DNA of 57,809 nucleotides from an uncultured Prevotella sp. GTDB taxonomy: Bacteria > Bacteroidota > Bacteroidia > Bacteroidales > Bacteroidaceae. Below, in pieces: positions 24,763-33,260 of the stretch (the stretch's first letter is position 1; each line of letters opens with the position of its first letter). The notes beneath the pieces are model-generated. The model made no database searches. It worked only from the letters and a program-made list of their open reading frames with translations, and had not been told where the DNA came from. The translations under genes and the position numbers were made by a program. The DNA lies in NCBI GenBank assembly GCA_900543975.1, contig UQTI01000009.1, positions 1-57,809 of the forward strand. The letters are read 5' to 3'.

Positions 24763-25698
24763 TTATGAGTAGCGCAGAATTTGTCCCGGACGCAGACGCA
24801 TGTTCTTGCCAATGTGGTTGAGGCGGCATATTGTGTCGACCGTCACGCCACGCTTCTTGGCAATGCTCTGCAAGGTCTCGCCGTTCGACACCTTGTGGTA
24901 GAGCACCTCATCGTTGGTGTCCTGAGGCATGGTCTTGGTGCCGATGACATCCTCACGCGTGTAGCCGCCGTTGCCCACCTTTCCGCGAAGGCGGTTCGCT
25001 TCTGCCGACTCTGCTTTGTAGGTGTCGCGGTTGAACATGTAGCTGTCGCCCACAACGTCTTGCTCGCGGAAGTCGAACATAAGAGCCGGGTTTATGGCCA
25101 CGCCGCAGAGGCGTGTCTCAAAATGCAGGTGTGAGCCAGTGCTTCGACCGGTGTTGCCGCCAAGACCAATGGGTTCTCCGGCACGCACCTCCTGGTTTTC
25201 TTCAACCAGCTGCGCTGACAGGTGTCCGTAGGTTGTTTCAAGTCCGTTATTGTGGCGAATGACCACATATTTGCCATAACCTCCTGGGTTATATTTTACC
25301 ATGCGCACCTTTCCGCTGAAAGCAGCGCGTATGGTGTCGCCGATATATACCTTGATGTCGAGGCCCTCATGCTGGCGTCCCCAGCGTGCACCGAAGTTGC
25401 TTGTCACCACTCGGCTTGGGGTAGGCATGCAGAAATGCTTGAGGTTTATGCGATAGGTTTCAGGCAAGGCTGTAGCGCGGTGTGCGAAGGTGTTGTTCCA
25501 GTCTTCATACAGCTCAGCAGCCGGATTCTCCATCTCCTCGCGTGCCGTGATGTTGCGGAGCATAAGCGTGTCGACAGTCTTCATTCGGCGGTCAACGGGT
25601 GCCTGGCGCGCCAAGAGGTCTTGGCCCACAACGGGTACTGCCGACAAGGTGAGTAATGTTGTTATAGCAAATGTTTTAATAATTTTCTTCAAACTCAT
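24763..25698 (-). CDS. Exported M23 (LytM) peptidase with C-terminal LysM domain
   Basis: A 311-residue periplasmic murein hydrolase or its regulator. The signal peptide covers residues 1-25 (cleavage near VVG-QD). The LytM domain has intact zinc ligands: H110 and D114 in RQHEGLDIK, H159 in YGHLS, and H192 in GSHLHFE. The SGKVRMVKYNPGGYGKYVVI segment is also typical. Residues 266-310 form one LysM repeat (YHKVSNGETLQSIAKKRGVT, then ICRLNHIGKN) for peptidoglycan binding. Because the catalytic set is complete it is probably an active endopeptidase. It has its own promoter at 25821-25828. Confidence 0.94.
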   Translation of the reverse strand: MSLKKIIKTFAITTLLTLSAVPVVGQDLLARQAPVDRRMKTVDTLMLRNITAREEMENPAAELYEDWNNTFAHRATALPETYRINLKHFCMPTPSRVVTSNFGARWGRQHEGLDIKVYIGDTIRAAFSGKVRMVKYNPGGYGKYVVIRHNNGLETTYGHLSAQLVEENQEVRAGEPIGLGGNTGRSTGSHLHFETRLCGVAINPALMFDFREQDVVGDSYMFNRDTYKAESAEANRLRGKVGNGGYTREDVIGTKTMPQDTNDEVLYHKVSNGETLQSIAKKRGVTVDTICRLNHIGKNMRLRPGQILRYS

Positions 25699-25820
25699 AT
25701 TTTTTCTTTGGTCGTCGTTAAGTTAGAATGAGTATATCATTCTTTCATAAGAAGGCAATTGTCGTTACAAATTCGCGACAAAAAGGTGTGAAATTGTTCA
25801 ACAATTATCAAAAGACGCTA

Positions 25821-25852
25821 CAAAGATAATAAAAAAATCGTAAAATCGCGGT
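25821..25852 (-). promoter_or_regulatory. Promoter of the M23 peptidase gene
   Basis: TATCTTTG on the minus strand (plus 25821-25828) fits TAnnTTTG. The leader is about 115 nt. The rest of the 299-bp gap to recG holds nothing I can name. Confidence 0.5.
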
Positions 25853-25997
25853 TATGTTAACAGTTTTTATTCGCTTTTTAACATAAAAGTGGCTGAAAAT
25901 GGGTCAGTTATGATGTGCCGTAACGTAAATGTATAAAAGGGCTCTGGCGTTTTCGACGCTTGATTTGCATCAACGGGCCGTTTTAACATAAATTGTT

Positions 25998-28097
25998 TTA
26001 GCTTATCGCAGCCCAATTAACATTCACGTCACGCAGCTCGCGGAGCCTTCGCCACAGCATGGCATACTGAGGGCTGGAGCATGTGGGGTCGGCAGCAACA
26101 ATTTTTTGTGCCTCCTCGCGTGCCATCTGCACGAGCTGTCCGTCGCGTGCAATATCGGCAATCTTGAGGTCGAACGCCATACCGCTCTGCTGCGTGCCCT
26201 CAAGGTCGCCGGGGCCACGCAGCTTGAGGTCGGCCTCGGCAATGCGGAACCCGTCGTTGGTGTCGCACATTATGTCGATGCGCTTGCGCGTGATGTCGCT
26301 GAGCTTATAGCCCGTGACGAGAATGCAGTAGCTTTGGTCGGCGCCGCGGCCCACACGTCCGCGCAGCTGGTGAAGCTGAGAGAGGCCGAAGCGTTGGGCG
26401 TCGAGGATAATCATGACCGATGCGTTGGGCACGTTCACGCCTACCTCAATGACGGTTGTGGCGACAAGAATCTGTGTCTCGCCGCTAACAAACTTCTGCA
26501 TCTCCTCTTCCTTTTCTGCAGGTTTCATCTTGCCGTGCACCTTGCTCAGGCGAAACTCGGGGAAGATGGTCTTCATGGCCTCGTAGCCATCTTCCAGATT
26601 CTTGAGATCTATCTTCTCGCTCTCGCTGACGAGAGGATAGACGATGTAAACCTGCCGCCCGAGCTTTATCTGCTGGCGTATGCCGTTGTAGAGCGATGTT
26701 GTCTGGTTGTCATACTTGTGAATGGTCTGTATGGGCTTGCGTCCTGGCGGCAGCTCGTCGATGACGCTCACGTCGAGGTCGCCGTAAACGGTCATGGCGA
26801 GTGTGCGCGGTATGGGCGTGGCTGTCATGACCAACACATGAGGCGGCTGGTCACTCTTTCCCCACAGCTTGGCACGTTGTGCCACGCCAAAGCGGTGCTG
26901 CTCGTCGACGACGGCGAGTCCGAGGTTGGCAAACTGTACCGTGTCTTCGATGATAGCGTGTGTGCCAACAAGAATTTTTACATCGCCGCTCATCAAGCCG
27001 TCGAGCACCTCGCTGCGACGCTTGCCCTTGACGAGTCCTGTGAGCAGTTCCACGCGTATTGGCATGTCGCCGAGAAAGTCGCGAATGGTGGTGAGGTGTT
27101 GCTCTGCCAAGATCTCCGTGGGTGCCATGATGCAGGCCTGATAGCCGTTGTCGACCGCCAGGAGCATGGTCATGAGGGCCACGAGCGTCTTGCCCGACCC
27201 CACGTCGCCTTGCAGCAGACGGTTCATCTGCTGTCCTGACCGCATGTCGCCTTGAATCTCGTGCATGACGCGCTTTTGCGCTCCTGTGAGAGGAAACGGC
27301 AGATGGTCGTGGTAGAAGGTGTTGAACATCGCCCCCACCTTATTAAACATGTAGCCTTTATATTTGCGGCGGTTGTCGGAGGCGTAACGCAGGATGTTGA
27401 GTTGGAGGAAGAACAGCTCCTCAAACTTCAATCGGAGCCTTGCGTCTTGCAGCTCCTTGGGGTTGTAAGGGTTGTGTATGCCGCGCAGGGCCTGGTCGCG
27501 CGACACAAGGTGTAGAGGAGTGGTGATGAACGGCGGTAGTGTCTCGTCGATGGGCTGCTCCAATATGTTGAGCATGTTCTTCACAATCTTTTCTATTGCG
27601 CGTGAGGTCATGCCACGCTTCTTCATCAACTCGGTGGTGTTGTAGTAGGGCTGCAGACCCATCTGTGAGAGTTGCAGGTCTTCCACACGATCCATGTCGG
27701 GGTGGACTATCTGTATGCGCCCTGCAAAGACGGTGGGCTTTCCGAAGATGATGAACTCCTTGCCCACCTTATAGTTCTCGTACACATATTTTGCTCCACT
27801 GAACCACACAAGGTCAATCACCCCCATGCCATCGGAGGCGTGGGCCACGACGCGCTTCTTTCGAGGTCCCATTTCATACTCGTCATAGCTCAAGATGCGT
27901 GCTTTAATCTGCACGAACGGCATGTCACTTGTCAGCTCATGTATGGGGTAGATACGGCTGCGGTCAACATACTTGTATGGGAAATAGGCGAGAAGGTCGC
28001 CCCACGATTTTACGCCAAGCTCTTTGACGAGTAGCTCTTTCTTGTGGGGACCTACGCCTGGAAGATACATTATGTCTTTATCGAGAATTGAGGACAT
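25998..28097 (-). CDS. recG: ATP-dependent DNA helicase RecG
   Basis: RecG reverses stalled replication forks and branch-migrates Holliday junctions. The N-terminal wedge/OB domain covers about 1-240 (YLPGVGPHKKELLVKELGVK near the start). The helicase core has Walker A GDVGSGKT (297-304), the RecG form of motif II, DEQHRFG (398-404), motif III TATPIPRTLAM and motif VI QLRGRVGRG. Length 699 residues is normal. I choose ATG 28097 (MSSILDKDIMYLPGVGP). The frame stays open 37 codons upstream, but those codons are translated GAAGAGTGAAG repeat (phrases such as FFTLHSS) and are not protein-like. It is the last gene of a DJ-1-ispD-recG unit. Confidence 0.96.
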   Translation of the reverse strand: MSSILDKDIMYLPGVGPHKKELLVKELGVKSWGDLLAYFPYKYVDRSRIYPIHELTSDMPFVQIKARILSYDEYEMGPRKKRVVAHASDGMGVIDLVWFSGAKYVYENYKVGKEFIIFGKPTVFAGRIQIVHPDMDRVEDLQLSQMGLQPYYNTTELMKKRGMTSRAIEKIVKNMLNILEQPIDETLPPFITTPLHLVSRDQALRGIHNPYNPKELQDARLRLKFEELFFLQLNILRYASDNRRKYKGYMFNKVGAMFNTFYHDHLPFPLTGAQKRVMHEIQGDMRSGQQMNRLLQGDVGSGKTLVALMTMLLAVDNGYQACIMAPTEILAEQHLTTIRDFLGDMPIRVELLTGLVKGKRRSEVLDGLMSGDVKILVGTHAIIEDTVQFANLGLAVVDEQHRFGVAQRAKLWGKSDQPPHVLVMTATPIPRTLAMTVYGDLDVSVIDELPPGRKPIQTIHKYDNQTTSLYNGIRQQIKLGRQVYIVYPLVSESEKIDLKNLEDGYEAMKTIFPEFRLSKVHGKMKPAEKEEEMQKFVSGETQILVATTVIEVGVNVPNASVMIILDAQRFGLSQLHQLRGRVGRGADQSYCILVTGYKLSDITRKRIDIMCDTNDGFRIAEADLKLRGPGDLEGTQQSGMAFDLKIADIARDGQLVQMAREEAQKIVAADPTCSSPQYAMLWRRLRELRDVNVNWAAIS

Positions 28098-28195
28098 TGT
28101 AAGTGAAGAATGAAGAGTGAAGAGTGAAAAGTGAAGAATGAAGAGTGAAGAATGAAGAGTGAAGAATGAAGAATGAAGAGTGAAGAAAGAAGAAT
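28098..28195. repeat. GAAGAGTGAAGAATGAAG array between recG and ispD
   Basis: About ten imperfect 7- to 14-bp units (GTGAAGA, ATGAAGA) fill the spacer. The repeat lacks stops in the recG frame, which creates a false 37-codon extension. Confidence 0.85.
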
Positions 28196-28200
28196 TTTGT

Positions 28201-28881
28201 TTAGCCAAACACTTTCAGGTCGTAGGGCGTCGTGATCTTTATGTTCTCCCTGTTGCCGTCGACCATCGTCACCTTCTCGCCAAGAGCCTCCACAACAGAC
28301 GCGTCGTCGGTGAAACGCTCGCTGAAGGGCTGGGTGAAGGCGCGGCGCAAGAGGGCGAGACGGAAGGTCTGTGGGGTCTGCACAACGCGGTAGTCGGAGC
28401 GCAGCACGTTGTGACCTTGCTCGGTGTTCACGCCGTTTTCATCGGCATGGCCCACATAGCGCAGCGTGTCGATGACAGGCAGCACAGGGATGGCGGCACC
28501 GCTCTCGGCAGCAGCCGTGAAGCAACGGCCTATCGTTTCTACCGACACCAAGGGGCGCACACCGTCGTGAATGGCCACGATGTCGGTGTCGGGAGCCTCT
28601 GCCAGCGCTATGATGCCGTTCTGTGACGAGTGGAACCGTGTGGAGCCACCGTCGGCGATGTCGTGTCGGTCGGTGAAGCGGTATTCGCCGCAAAGCTGTC
28701 GCCAATAGTCTTGGTGGTCCTTGGGCAGCACAAGCACGATGTGCATCTGCGGGTCAAACTCGCGAAAGCGGCGTATGGTGTACATGAGCACGGGCATGCC
28801 ATTGACGGGGATAAACTGCTTCGGTATGTCGCCGCCCATGCGCAGGCCTTTTCCTCCTGCCACGATAATGGTGTGGTTCAT
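28201..28881 (-). CDS. ispD: 2-C-methyl-D-erythritol 4-phosphate cytidylyltransferase
   Basis: This is the third step of the MEP isoprenoid pathway: CTP plus MEP gives CDP-ME. The 226-residue product has the nucleotidyltransferase start IIVAGGKGLRMGGDIPKQFI (5-24) with the CTP-binding glycine loop and lysine. IHDGVRPLV (about 104-112) contains the metal-binding Asp, and TPQTFRLALLRRAF and DDASVVEALGEKVTMVDG are the family's C-terminal blocks. Isoprenoid synthesis supplies the polyprenyl carriers used by the glycan genes at 10-23 kb. It lies between the DJ-1 gene (38-bp gap) and recG on minus. Confidence 0.96.
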   Translation of the reverse strand: MNHTIIVAGGKGLRMGGDIPKQFIPVNGMPVLMYTIRRFREFDPQMHIVLVLPKDHQDYWRQLCGEYRFTDRHDIADGGSTRFHSSQNGIIALAEAPDTDIVAIHDGVRPLVSVETIGRCFTAAAESGAAIPVLPVIDTLRYVGHADENGVNTEQGHNVLRSDYRVVQTPQTFRLALLRRAFTQPFSERFTDDASVVEALGEKVTMVDGNRENIKITTPYDLKVFG

Positions 28882-28919
28882 CTTCTTTTTCTTTTGGTTA
28901 CCTTTTGTCTTTTTGTCTT

Positions 28920-29489
28920 TTATTTTCCTTCAGCCATGAGGTGGTTGTACATCATGCCTTCCTTGAGCGATGCCACGGTGTCGTCGCCCTTGAACATTCG
29001 CAAGATCTCATAGCTGTAGGGCAGGGTGGCGGCAGGGCCTTCGCCTGTTATGATGTTGCCGTCGATGGTGAAGAGCTCATGGGTGTAGTGGGCACCTGTC
29101 ATGAACTTCTCGAAGCCGGGATAGCAGGTGGCGTAACGGCCTTCAAGCAGACCGAGATGGCCGAGCACGAGGGGTGCTGCACAGATTGCGCCTATGCGTC
29201 CACCCTTTGCTGCCTGTGCCTTCAGCGCAGCGCACACGCCTTCATGGTCGCGCAGGTTGGTTGCTCCTGGCAGACCGCCGGGGAGCAAAAGCATGTCGGC
29301 ATCGCTGAGATCGGCATTCTCAATCGTGAGGTCTGCCTTTATGGTTATGCCGTGAGAGGTCTCCACATACTCGCTGCCTGTTACGCTCACTGTCTTGATG
29401 TCTACACCGCCGCGACGCAGAATGTCGACGGGTGCCAAGCCTTCCACTTCCTCGAAGCCGTTGGCTAAAAACTCATATACTTTTGCCAT
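28920..29489 (-). CDS. DJ-1/PfpI family protein
   Basis: A cytosolic 189-residue protein with the flavodoxin-like fold of the DJ-1/YajL group, linked to oxidative stress, deglycase or chaperone roles. The nucleophile-elbow cysteine is C103 in GAICAAPLVLG (100-110). FEEVEGLAPVDILRRGG (12-28) holds the conserved Glu residues that lower its pKa, and LLLPGGLPGATNL (67-79) is the usual strand-loop. Activity cannot be told from sequence. It is the first gene of the unit with ispD and recG and has a promoter at 29554-29561. Confidence 0.92.
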   Translation of the reverse strand: MAKVYEFLANGFEEVEGLAPVDILRRGGVDIKTVSVTGSEYVETSHGITIKADLTIENADLSDADMLLLPGGLPGATNLRDHEGVCAALKAQAAKGGRIGAICAAPLVLGHLGLLEGRYATCYPGFEKFMTGAHYTHELFTIDGNIITGEGPAATLPYSYEILRMFKGDDTVASLKEGMMYNHLMAEGK

Positions 29490-29553
29490 GATGTTTGTCG
29501 TTTTTGTAATTATTCATGTTTCGCATGTTGCGAATTTAAAATTCTACTTTCTA

Positions 29554-29580
29554 CAAAGTTACATAATATATTCGAAACAC
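29554..29580 (-). promoter_or_regulatory. Promoter of the DJ-1-ispD-recG unit
   Basis: TAACTTTG on the minus strand (plus 29554-29561) with an A/T-rich upstream region including TTTCG. Confidence 0.55.
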
Positions 29581-29583
29581 GCG

Positions 29584-29610
29584 TTTTTTTCACATTTTTA
29601 AATACCTTTG
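29584..29610 (+). promoter_or_regulatory. Promoter of the MacAB-like exporter operon
   Basis: TACCTTTG (29603-29610) follows a T-rich -33 area; it is divergent from the DJ-1 promoter, with a leader of about 110 nt. Confidence 0.55.
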
Positions 29611-29729
29611 CATGCAACAAAAGAGCTTGTTGAAGCGTCTTATAAACGTTAGAAGGCTCAAACCTCAGGGTTTGGCAGGCATTCTACGTTTGTTTTTTAC
29701 TAAACATTCTAAAAAGAAAGACAACAATT

Positions 29730-30485
29730 ATGGACAATATGGCCCAAGGCAACGGTGATGATGCGCTTCTGCGTCTTCGCGACATAAACAAAACTTATAT
29801 GGGAGCACAGCCTCTGCATGTGCTCAAAGGCATAACGCTCGACATTCGTGAGGGCGAGTTTGTGTCTATCATGGGTGCGTCGGGCTCGGGAAAATCGACT
29901 CTCCTCAACATCCTTGGCATCCTTGACAACTATGACACGGGCGAATATTGGCTCGACGGCACGCTGATAAAGGACCTCAGCGAGACCCGGGCGGCACAAT
30001 ATCGCAACAGGATGATTGGCTTCATCTTTCAGTCGTTCAACCTGATAAGTTTCAAGACGGCTGTGGAGAACGTCGAACTGCCGCTCTTCTATCAAGGGGT
30101 GCCGCGCCGACAGCGTCACAAGTTGGCGATGGACTATCTTGACCGTTTAGGCCTTGCCGACTGGGCAGGGCATTATCCCAACGAGATGTCGGGCGGACAG
30201 AAACAGCGTGTGGCCATTGCACGGGCGCTCATTACCAAGCCGCGCATCATTCTTGCTGATGAGCCTACGGGCGCTCTCGACTCGAAAACCAGTGTGGAGG
30301 TTATGAACCTCCTGACACGTCTTAACGCTGACAAGGGAATAACTATCGTTGTTGTGACACACGAGAGCGGCGTGGCAAACCAAACAAACAAGATTGTGTA
30401 CATCAAGGACGGATGCATAGAACGCATTGAAGAAAACCTCGACCATAACGCATCGCCGTTTGGGGTGAACGGGTTTATGAAATAA
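29730..30485 (+). CDS. ABC transporter ATP-binding protein, MacB/LolD type
   Basis: A 251-residue ATPase that powers the two FtsX-type permeases encoded next. Walker A is GASGSGKST (49-57), the Q-loop is IFQSFNLI (99-106), the ABC signature is MSGGQKQR (153-160), Walker B is IILADEPTGALDS (173-185), and the switch histidine is in VVVTHE. These details match the LolD/MacB (type VII) subfamily, which moves molecules across the periplasm rather than through the membrane. A short Gly/Asp-rich start precedes the domain. With permeases and a membrane-fusion protein it forms a tripartite pump that needs a TolC-type outer-membrane partner, not seen here. Confidence 0.94.
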   Translation: MDNMAQGNGDDALLRLRDINKTYMGAQPLHVLKGITLDIREGEFVSIMGASGSGKSTLLNILGILDNYDTGEYWLDGTLIKDLSETRAAQYRNRMIGFIFQSFNLISFKTAVENVELPLFYQGVPRRQRHKLAMDYLDRLGLADWAGHYPNEMSGGQKQRVAIARALITKPRIILADEPTGALDSKTSVEVMNLLTRLNADKGITIVVVTHESGVANQTNKIVYIKDGCIERIEENLDHNASPFGVNGFMK

Positions 30486-30557
30486 GATTGGTGCTCAACA
30501 GGGCAACCGCTAATTGCAAATTCTGAATTTATTAGTTACAAATTCTCAATTAAAAAT

Positions 30558-31820
30558 ATGAACTATGAGCTGATTTCCGAAATATGGGCCACGGCACGAC
30601 GCAACAAGCTGCGAACGGCGCTCACTGGGTTTGCTGTGGCGTGGGGCATCTTCATGATTATCTTCTTGCTCGGAGCGGGCAACGGACTGATCAATGCGAT
30701 GCTCTACAACTCGGGACGTTTCCTTGACACGTCGATGATGGTGGGTGGCGGCTACACCTCCAAGCCCTATGACGGTCTACAGGACGGGCGGAGCATAACG
30801 CTCGATGACCGCGACATAGACGCAACACGCAACGACTTTAAACAGCATGTCGACAACGTGGGGGCGGAGATAGACCAGACGGGACTGACCATGACGCATG
30901 GGGCCGATTATGTGACAGGCTCGCTGCAAGGCGTCTATCCCAATGACATAGAGATAAACAAGAAGGACATGCTCTATGGACGGTTCGTCAACGACATCGA
31001 CATCGAACAGCGACGCAAGACGCTGGTGCTGAGCGAGGACAACGCCAAGCTGCTGACGAAACGCAACATCAAGGACCTGGTGGGCGAGTATGTGGACATA
31101 GCAGGAGTGGCGTTCAAGGTCGTAGGCATCTATGCGACGAAACAAGACCGCATGGACAACGCGGCCTACACGTCGTTCACAACGTTGAGGACGATCTACG
31201 GAAAGGGCAACAAGGCCGACAACATTGTGTTCTCGTTCCACGGACTTGAGACCGAAGAGCAGAACGAGGCGTTTGAGAAGGCTTATACCGCTCGGCTGAA
31301 CCGCAACCACCGTGCTGCTCCCGACGACGACAACGCGGTGTGGATATGGAACCGCTTCACACAGGCCTTGCAGATGAACAACGGCATACGCATAATGCAC
31401 ATCGCGCTGTGGGTTATCGGCCTGTTCACGCTGCTATCGGGCATCGTGGGCGTGAGCAACATCATGCTCATAACGGTGAAGGAGCGCACGCGCGAGTTTG
31501 GCATTCGAAAAGCCATCGGCGCCTCGCCCCTGTCGATTCTGAGGCTCATCATTGTGGAGAGCGTGGTCATCACAACGTTCTTCGGATATATAGGCATGCT
31601 CTGCGGCATTGCTGCCAACGCTTACATGGATGCCACCATTGGCCACACCGTTGTCGACTCAGGCTTGTTTCAAGCCACGATGTTTGTAAACCCCACCGTG
31701 GGGCTTGACGTGTGTCTCGGTGCCACGGCGGTGATGATCGTTGCAGGCACCCTAGCGGGGCTGATACCCGCACGACGCGCCGCCAAGATAAGACCTATCG
31801 AGGCGTTGAGGGCTGAATGA
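30558..31820 (+). CDS. MacB-like ABC permease (FtsX family), first of two
   Basis: A 420-residue membrane protein. One helix near residues 23-48 (TGFAVAWGIFMIIFLLGAGN) is followed by a large periplasmic domain of about 210 residues (MacB_PCD), then three C-terminal helices with FtsX motifs: GIVGVSNIMLITVKERTREF and GIRKAIGASPLSILRLII. The ending LIPARRAAKIRPIEALRAE is diagnostic of the family. It begins 72 bp after the ATPase gene. Substrate may be a peptide, lipoprotein or toxic compound. Confidence 0.93.
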   Translation: MNYELISEIWATARRNKLRTALTGFAVAWGIFMIIFLLGAGNGLINAMLYNSGRFLDTSMMVGGGYTSKPYDGLQDGRSITLDDRDIDATRNDFKQHVDNVGAEIDQTGLTMTHGADYVTGSLQGVYPNDIEINKKDMLYGRFVNDIDIEQRRKTLVLSEDNAKLLTKRNIKDLVGEYVDIAGVAFKVVGIYATKQDRMDNAAYTSFTTLRTIYGKGNKADNIVFSFHGLETEEQNEAFEKAYTARLNRNHRAAPDDDNAVWIWNRFTQALQMNNGIRIMHIALWVIGLFTLLSGIVGVSNIMLITVKERTREFGIRKAIGASPLSILRLIIVESVVITTFFGYIGMLCGIAANAYMDATIGHTVVDSGLFQATMFVNPTVGLDVCLGATAVMIVAGTLAGLIPARRAAKIRPIEALRAE

Positions 31821-31852
31821 TTAAAGGCTGGTTGGGGGCTATTGAACTTATG

Positions 31853-31905
31853 GGTCTTTTGATCTTATGGATCTTTGGATCTTATGAATCTTATAGACCT
31901 TATAA
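31853..31905 (+). repeat. Degenerate GGATCTTATGAA-type repeat
   Basis: Imperfect 12-bp units (GATCTTATGGATCTTTGG and similar) in the spacer between the two permease genes; same word family as 6614-6662. Confidence 0.6.
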
Positions 31906-31932
31906 CCCTCATCCCTTAAAAACAAAGAAACG

Positions 31933-33180
31933 ATGATAAATTTTGACATTGATCGCTTTCGCGAAATTCTCGATACCTTGTCACGCAACAAGAGCCGCTC
32001 GCTGCTTACGGGCTTCGGCGTGTTCTGGGGACTGTTCATGCTCGTGACGCTGATAGGTGGAGGCGACGGACTGAAGCAGACGTTGGCACAGCAGTTTGTC
32101 GGCTTTGCCACAAACTCGGCTGTGATTTTCCCTAACGCCACCACCAAGCCTTATCATGGCTTTAGAAAGGGACGGCAATGGGCGATGACCTACCAAGACG
32201 TGGAGCGACTGAGACAACAGGTGCCAGAGCTTGATGTCGTGTCGCCCATGATCACTAAATGGGGGCATAACGCTGTTTATGGTGACAAGAAATATTCGTG
32301 TAACCTTAAAGGCATCTTGCCCGAATATGCTGAGATGGCTCCTCCCATCTTGCGCTACGGCCGTTACATCAACCAGATGGACGTCAACCAAAACCGCAAG
32401 GTGTGTGTCTTGGGAAAGAAGGTCTACCAGGCCTTGTTCCCCAATGGCGTAAACCCCTGCGGGGCGTTCGTGCGCATAGATTCGGTCTATTATAACGTGG
32501 TGGGGGTTGACTATAGCTCCACAAACATGAACATCAACGGCTCGGCAGACGAGAGTGTCGTGGTGCCGCTCAGCTTGGTACAGGCTGCCTATAACATGGG
32601 TCAGTCTATCGACATAATGTGTTTGACGGGACGTTCTGGTGTGGTCATGAGCAAGATAACCCCGCGCATACGCACCGTCATAGCCCGCGCCCATGACGTG
32701 GATCCTACCGACGAAAAGAGCGTGTCGGTGTTTAACACGGAGGTGCTGTATGGTATGGTCGACAACCTGTTCTCGGGTGTGAATTTTTTGATATGGCTTG
32801 TTGGCATAGGCACGCTCCTGGCTGGAGCCATTGGCGTGTCCAACATCATGATGGTGACGGTGCGTGAGCGCACAACGGAGATAGGCATACGCCGTGCCAT
32901 CGGTGCCACCCCGCGCATAATTCTCTCACAAATAATAGCCGAGAGTCTTATCCTGACGCTTGTCGCAGGCATGAGCGGCTTGCTGTTTGCTGTGGCTGTC
33001 TTGCAGATGATAGAGATGGGCACCACCAACAATGCCGATTTCGTCGCTCACTATCAGATCGATTTCAGGATAGCTGTGGCTGCTGTGCTGCTGATAAGTG
33101 TGCTCGGCGTGCTTGCCGGCTTGGCTCCTGCTCTCAGGGCCATGTCGATAAAGCCTGTTGATGCTATGAGGGACGAGTGA
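31933..33180 (+). CDS. MacB-like ABC permease (FtsX family), second of two
   Basis: A 415-residue permease with the same layout as the preceding gene: start helix GFGVFWGLFMLVTLIGGGDG (28-47), a periplasmic domain with TKPYHGFRKGRQWAMT, and three C-terminal helices including GAIGVSNIMMVTVRERTTEI and GIRRAIGATPRIILSQII, ending APALRAMSIKPVDAMRDE. The two proteins share architecture but differ throughout, so the membrane unit is probably a heterodimer. The 112-bp spacer upstream carries the GGATCTTATG repeat; the 80-bp spacer downstream has a doubled 17-bp A-rich word. Confidence 0.93.
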   Translation: MINFDIDRFREILDTLSRNKSRSLLTGFGVFWGLFMLVTLIGGGDGLKQTLAQQFVGFATNSAVIFPNATTKPYHGFRKGRQWAMTYQDVERLRQQVPELDVVSPMITKWGHNAVYGDKKYSCNLKGILPEYAEMAPPILRYGRYINQMDVNQNRKVCVLGKKVYQALFPNGVNPCGAFVRIDSVYYNVVGVDYSSTNMNINGSADESVVVPLSLVQAAYNMGQSIDIMCLTGRSGVVMSKITPRIRTVIARAHDVDPTDEKSVSVFNTEVLYGMVDNLFSGVNFLIWLVGIGTLLAGAIGVSNIMMVTVRERTTEIGIRRAIGATPRIILSQIIAESLILTLVAGMSGLLFAVAVLQMIEMGTTNNADFVAHYQIDFRIAVAAVLLISVLGVLAGLAPALRAMSIKPVDAMRDE

Positions 33181-33260
33181 TTGGGAAACAACATCAAGAA
33201 AAACAATAAGAAGAAAACCAAAACAAGAAGAAAACCAAAACAAGAAAAAACATCATAGAT

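Noticed and set aside
25920..25997. Terminator after recG
   Set aside because: Partial inverted repeats (GGCGTTTTCGACGC and neighbours) do not make a convincing stem with a T run.
28098..28208. RecG N-terminal extension of 37 residues
   Set aside because: It is translated intergenic repeat; homologous RecG proteins start at the chosen ATG.
31853..31905. GGATCTTATG array as a promoter or operator of the second permease
   Set aside because: The same word array occurs in the unrelated glnB-amtB spacer and matches no known site; it is listed as a repeat only.
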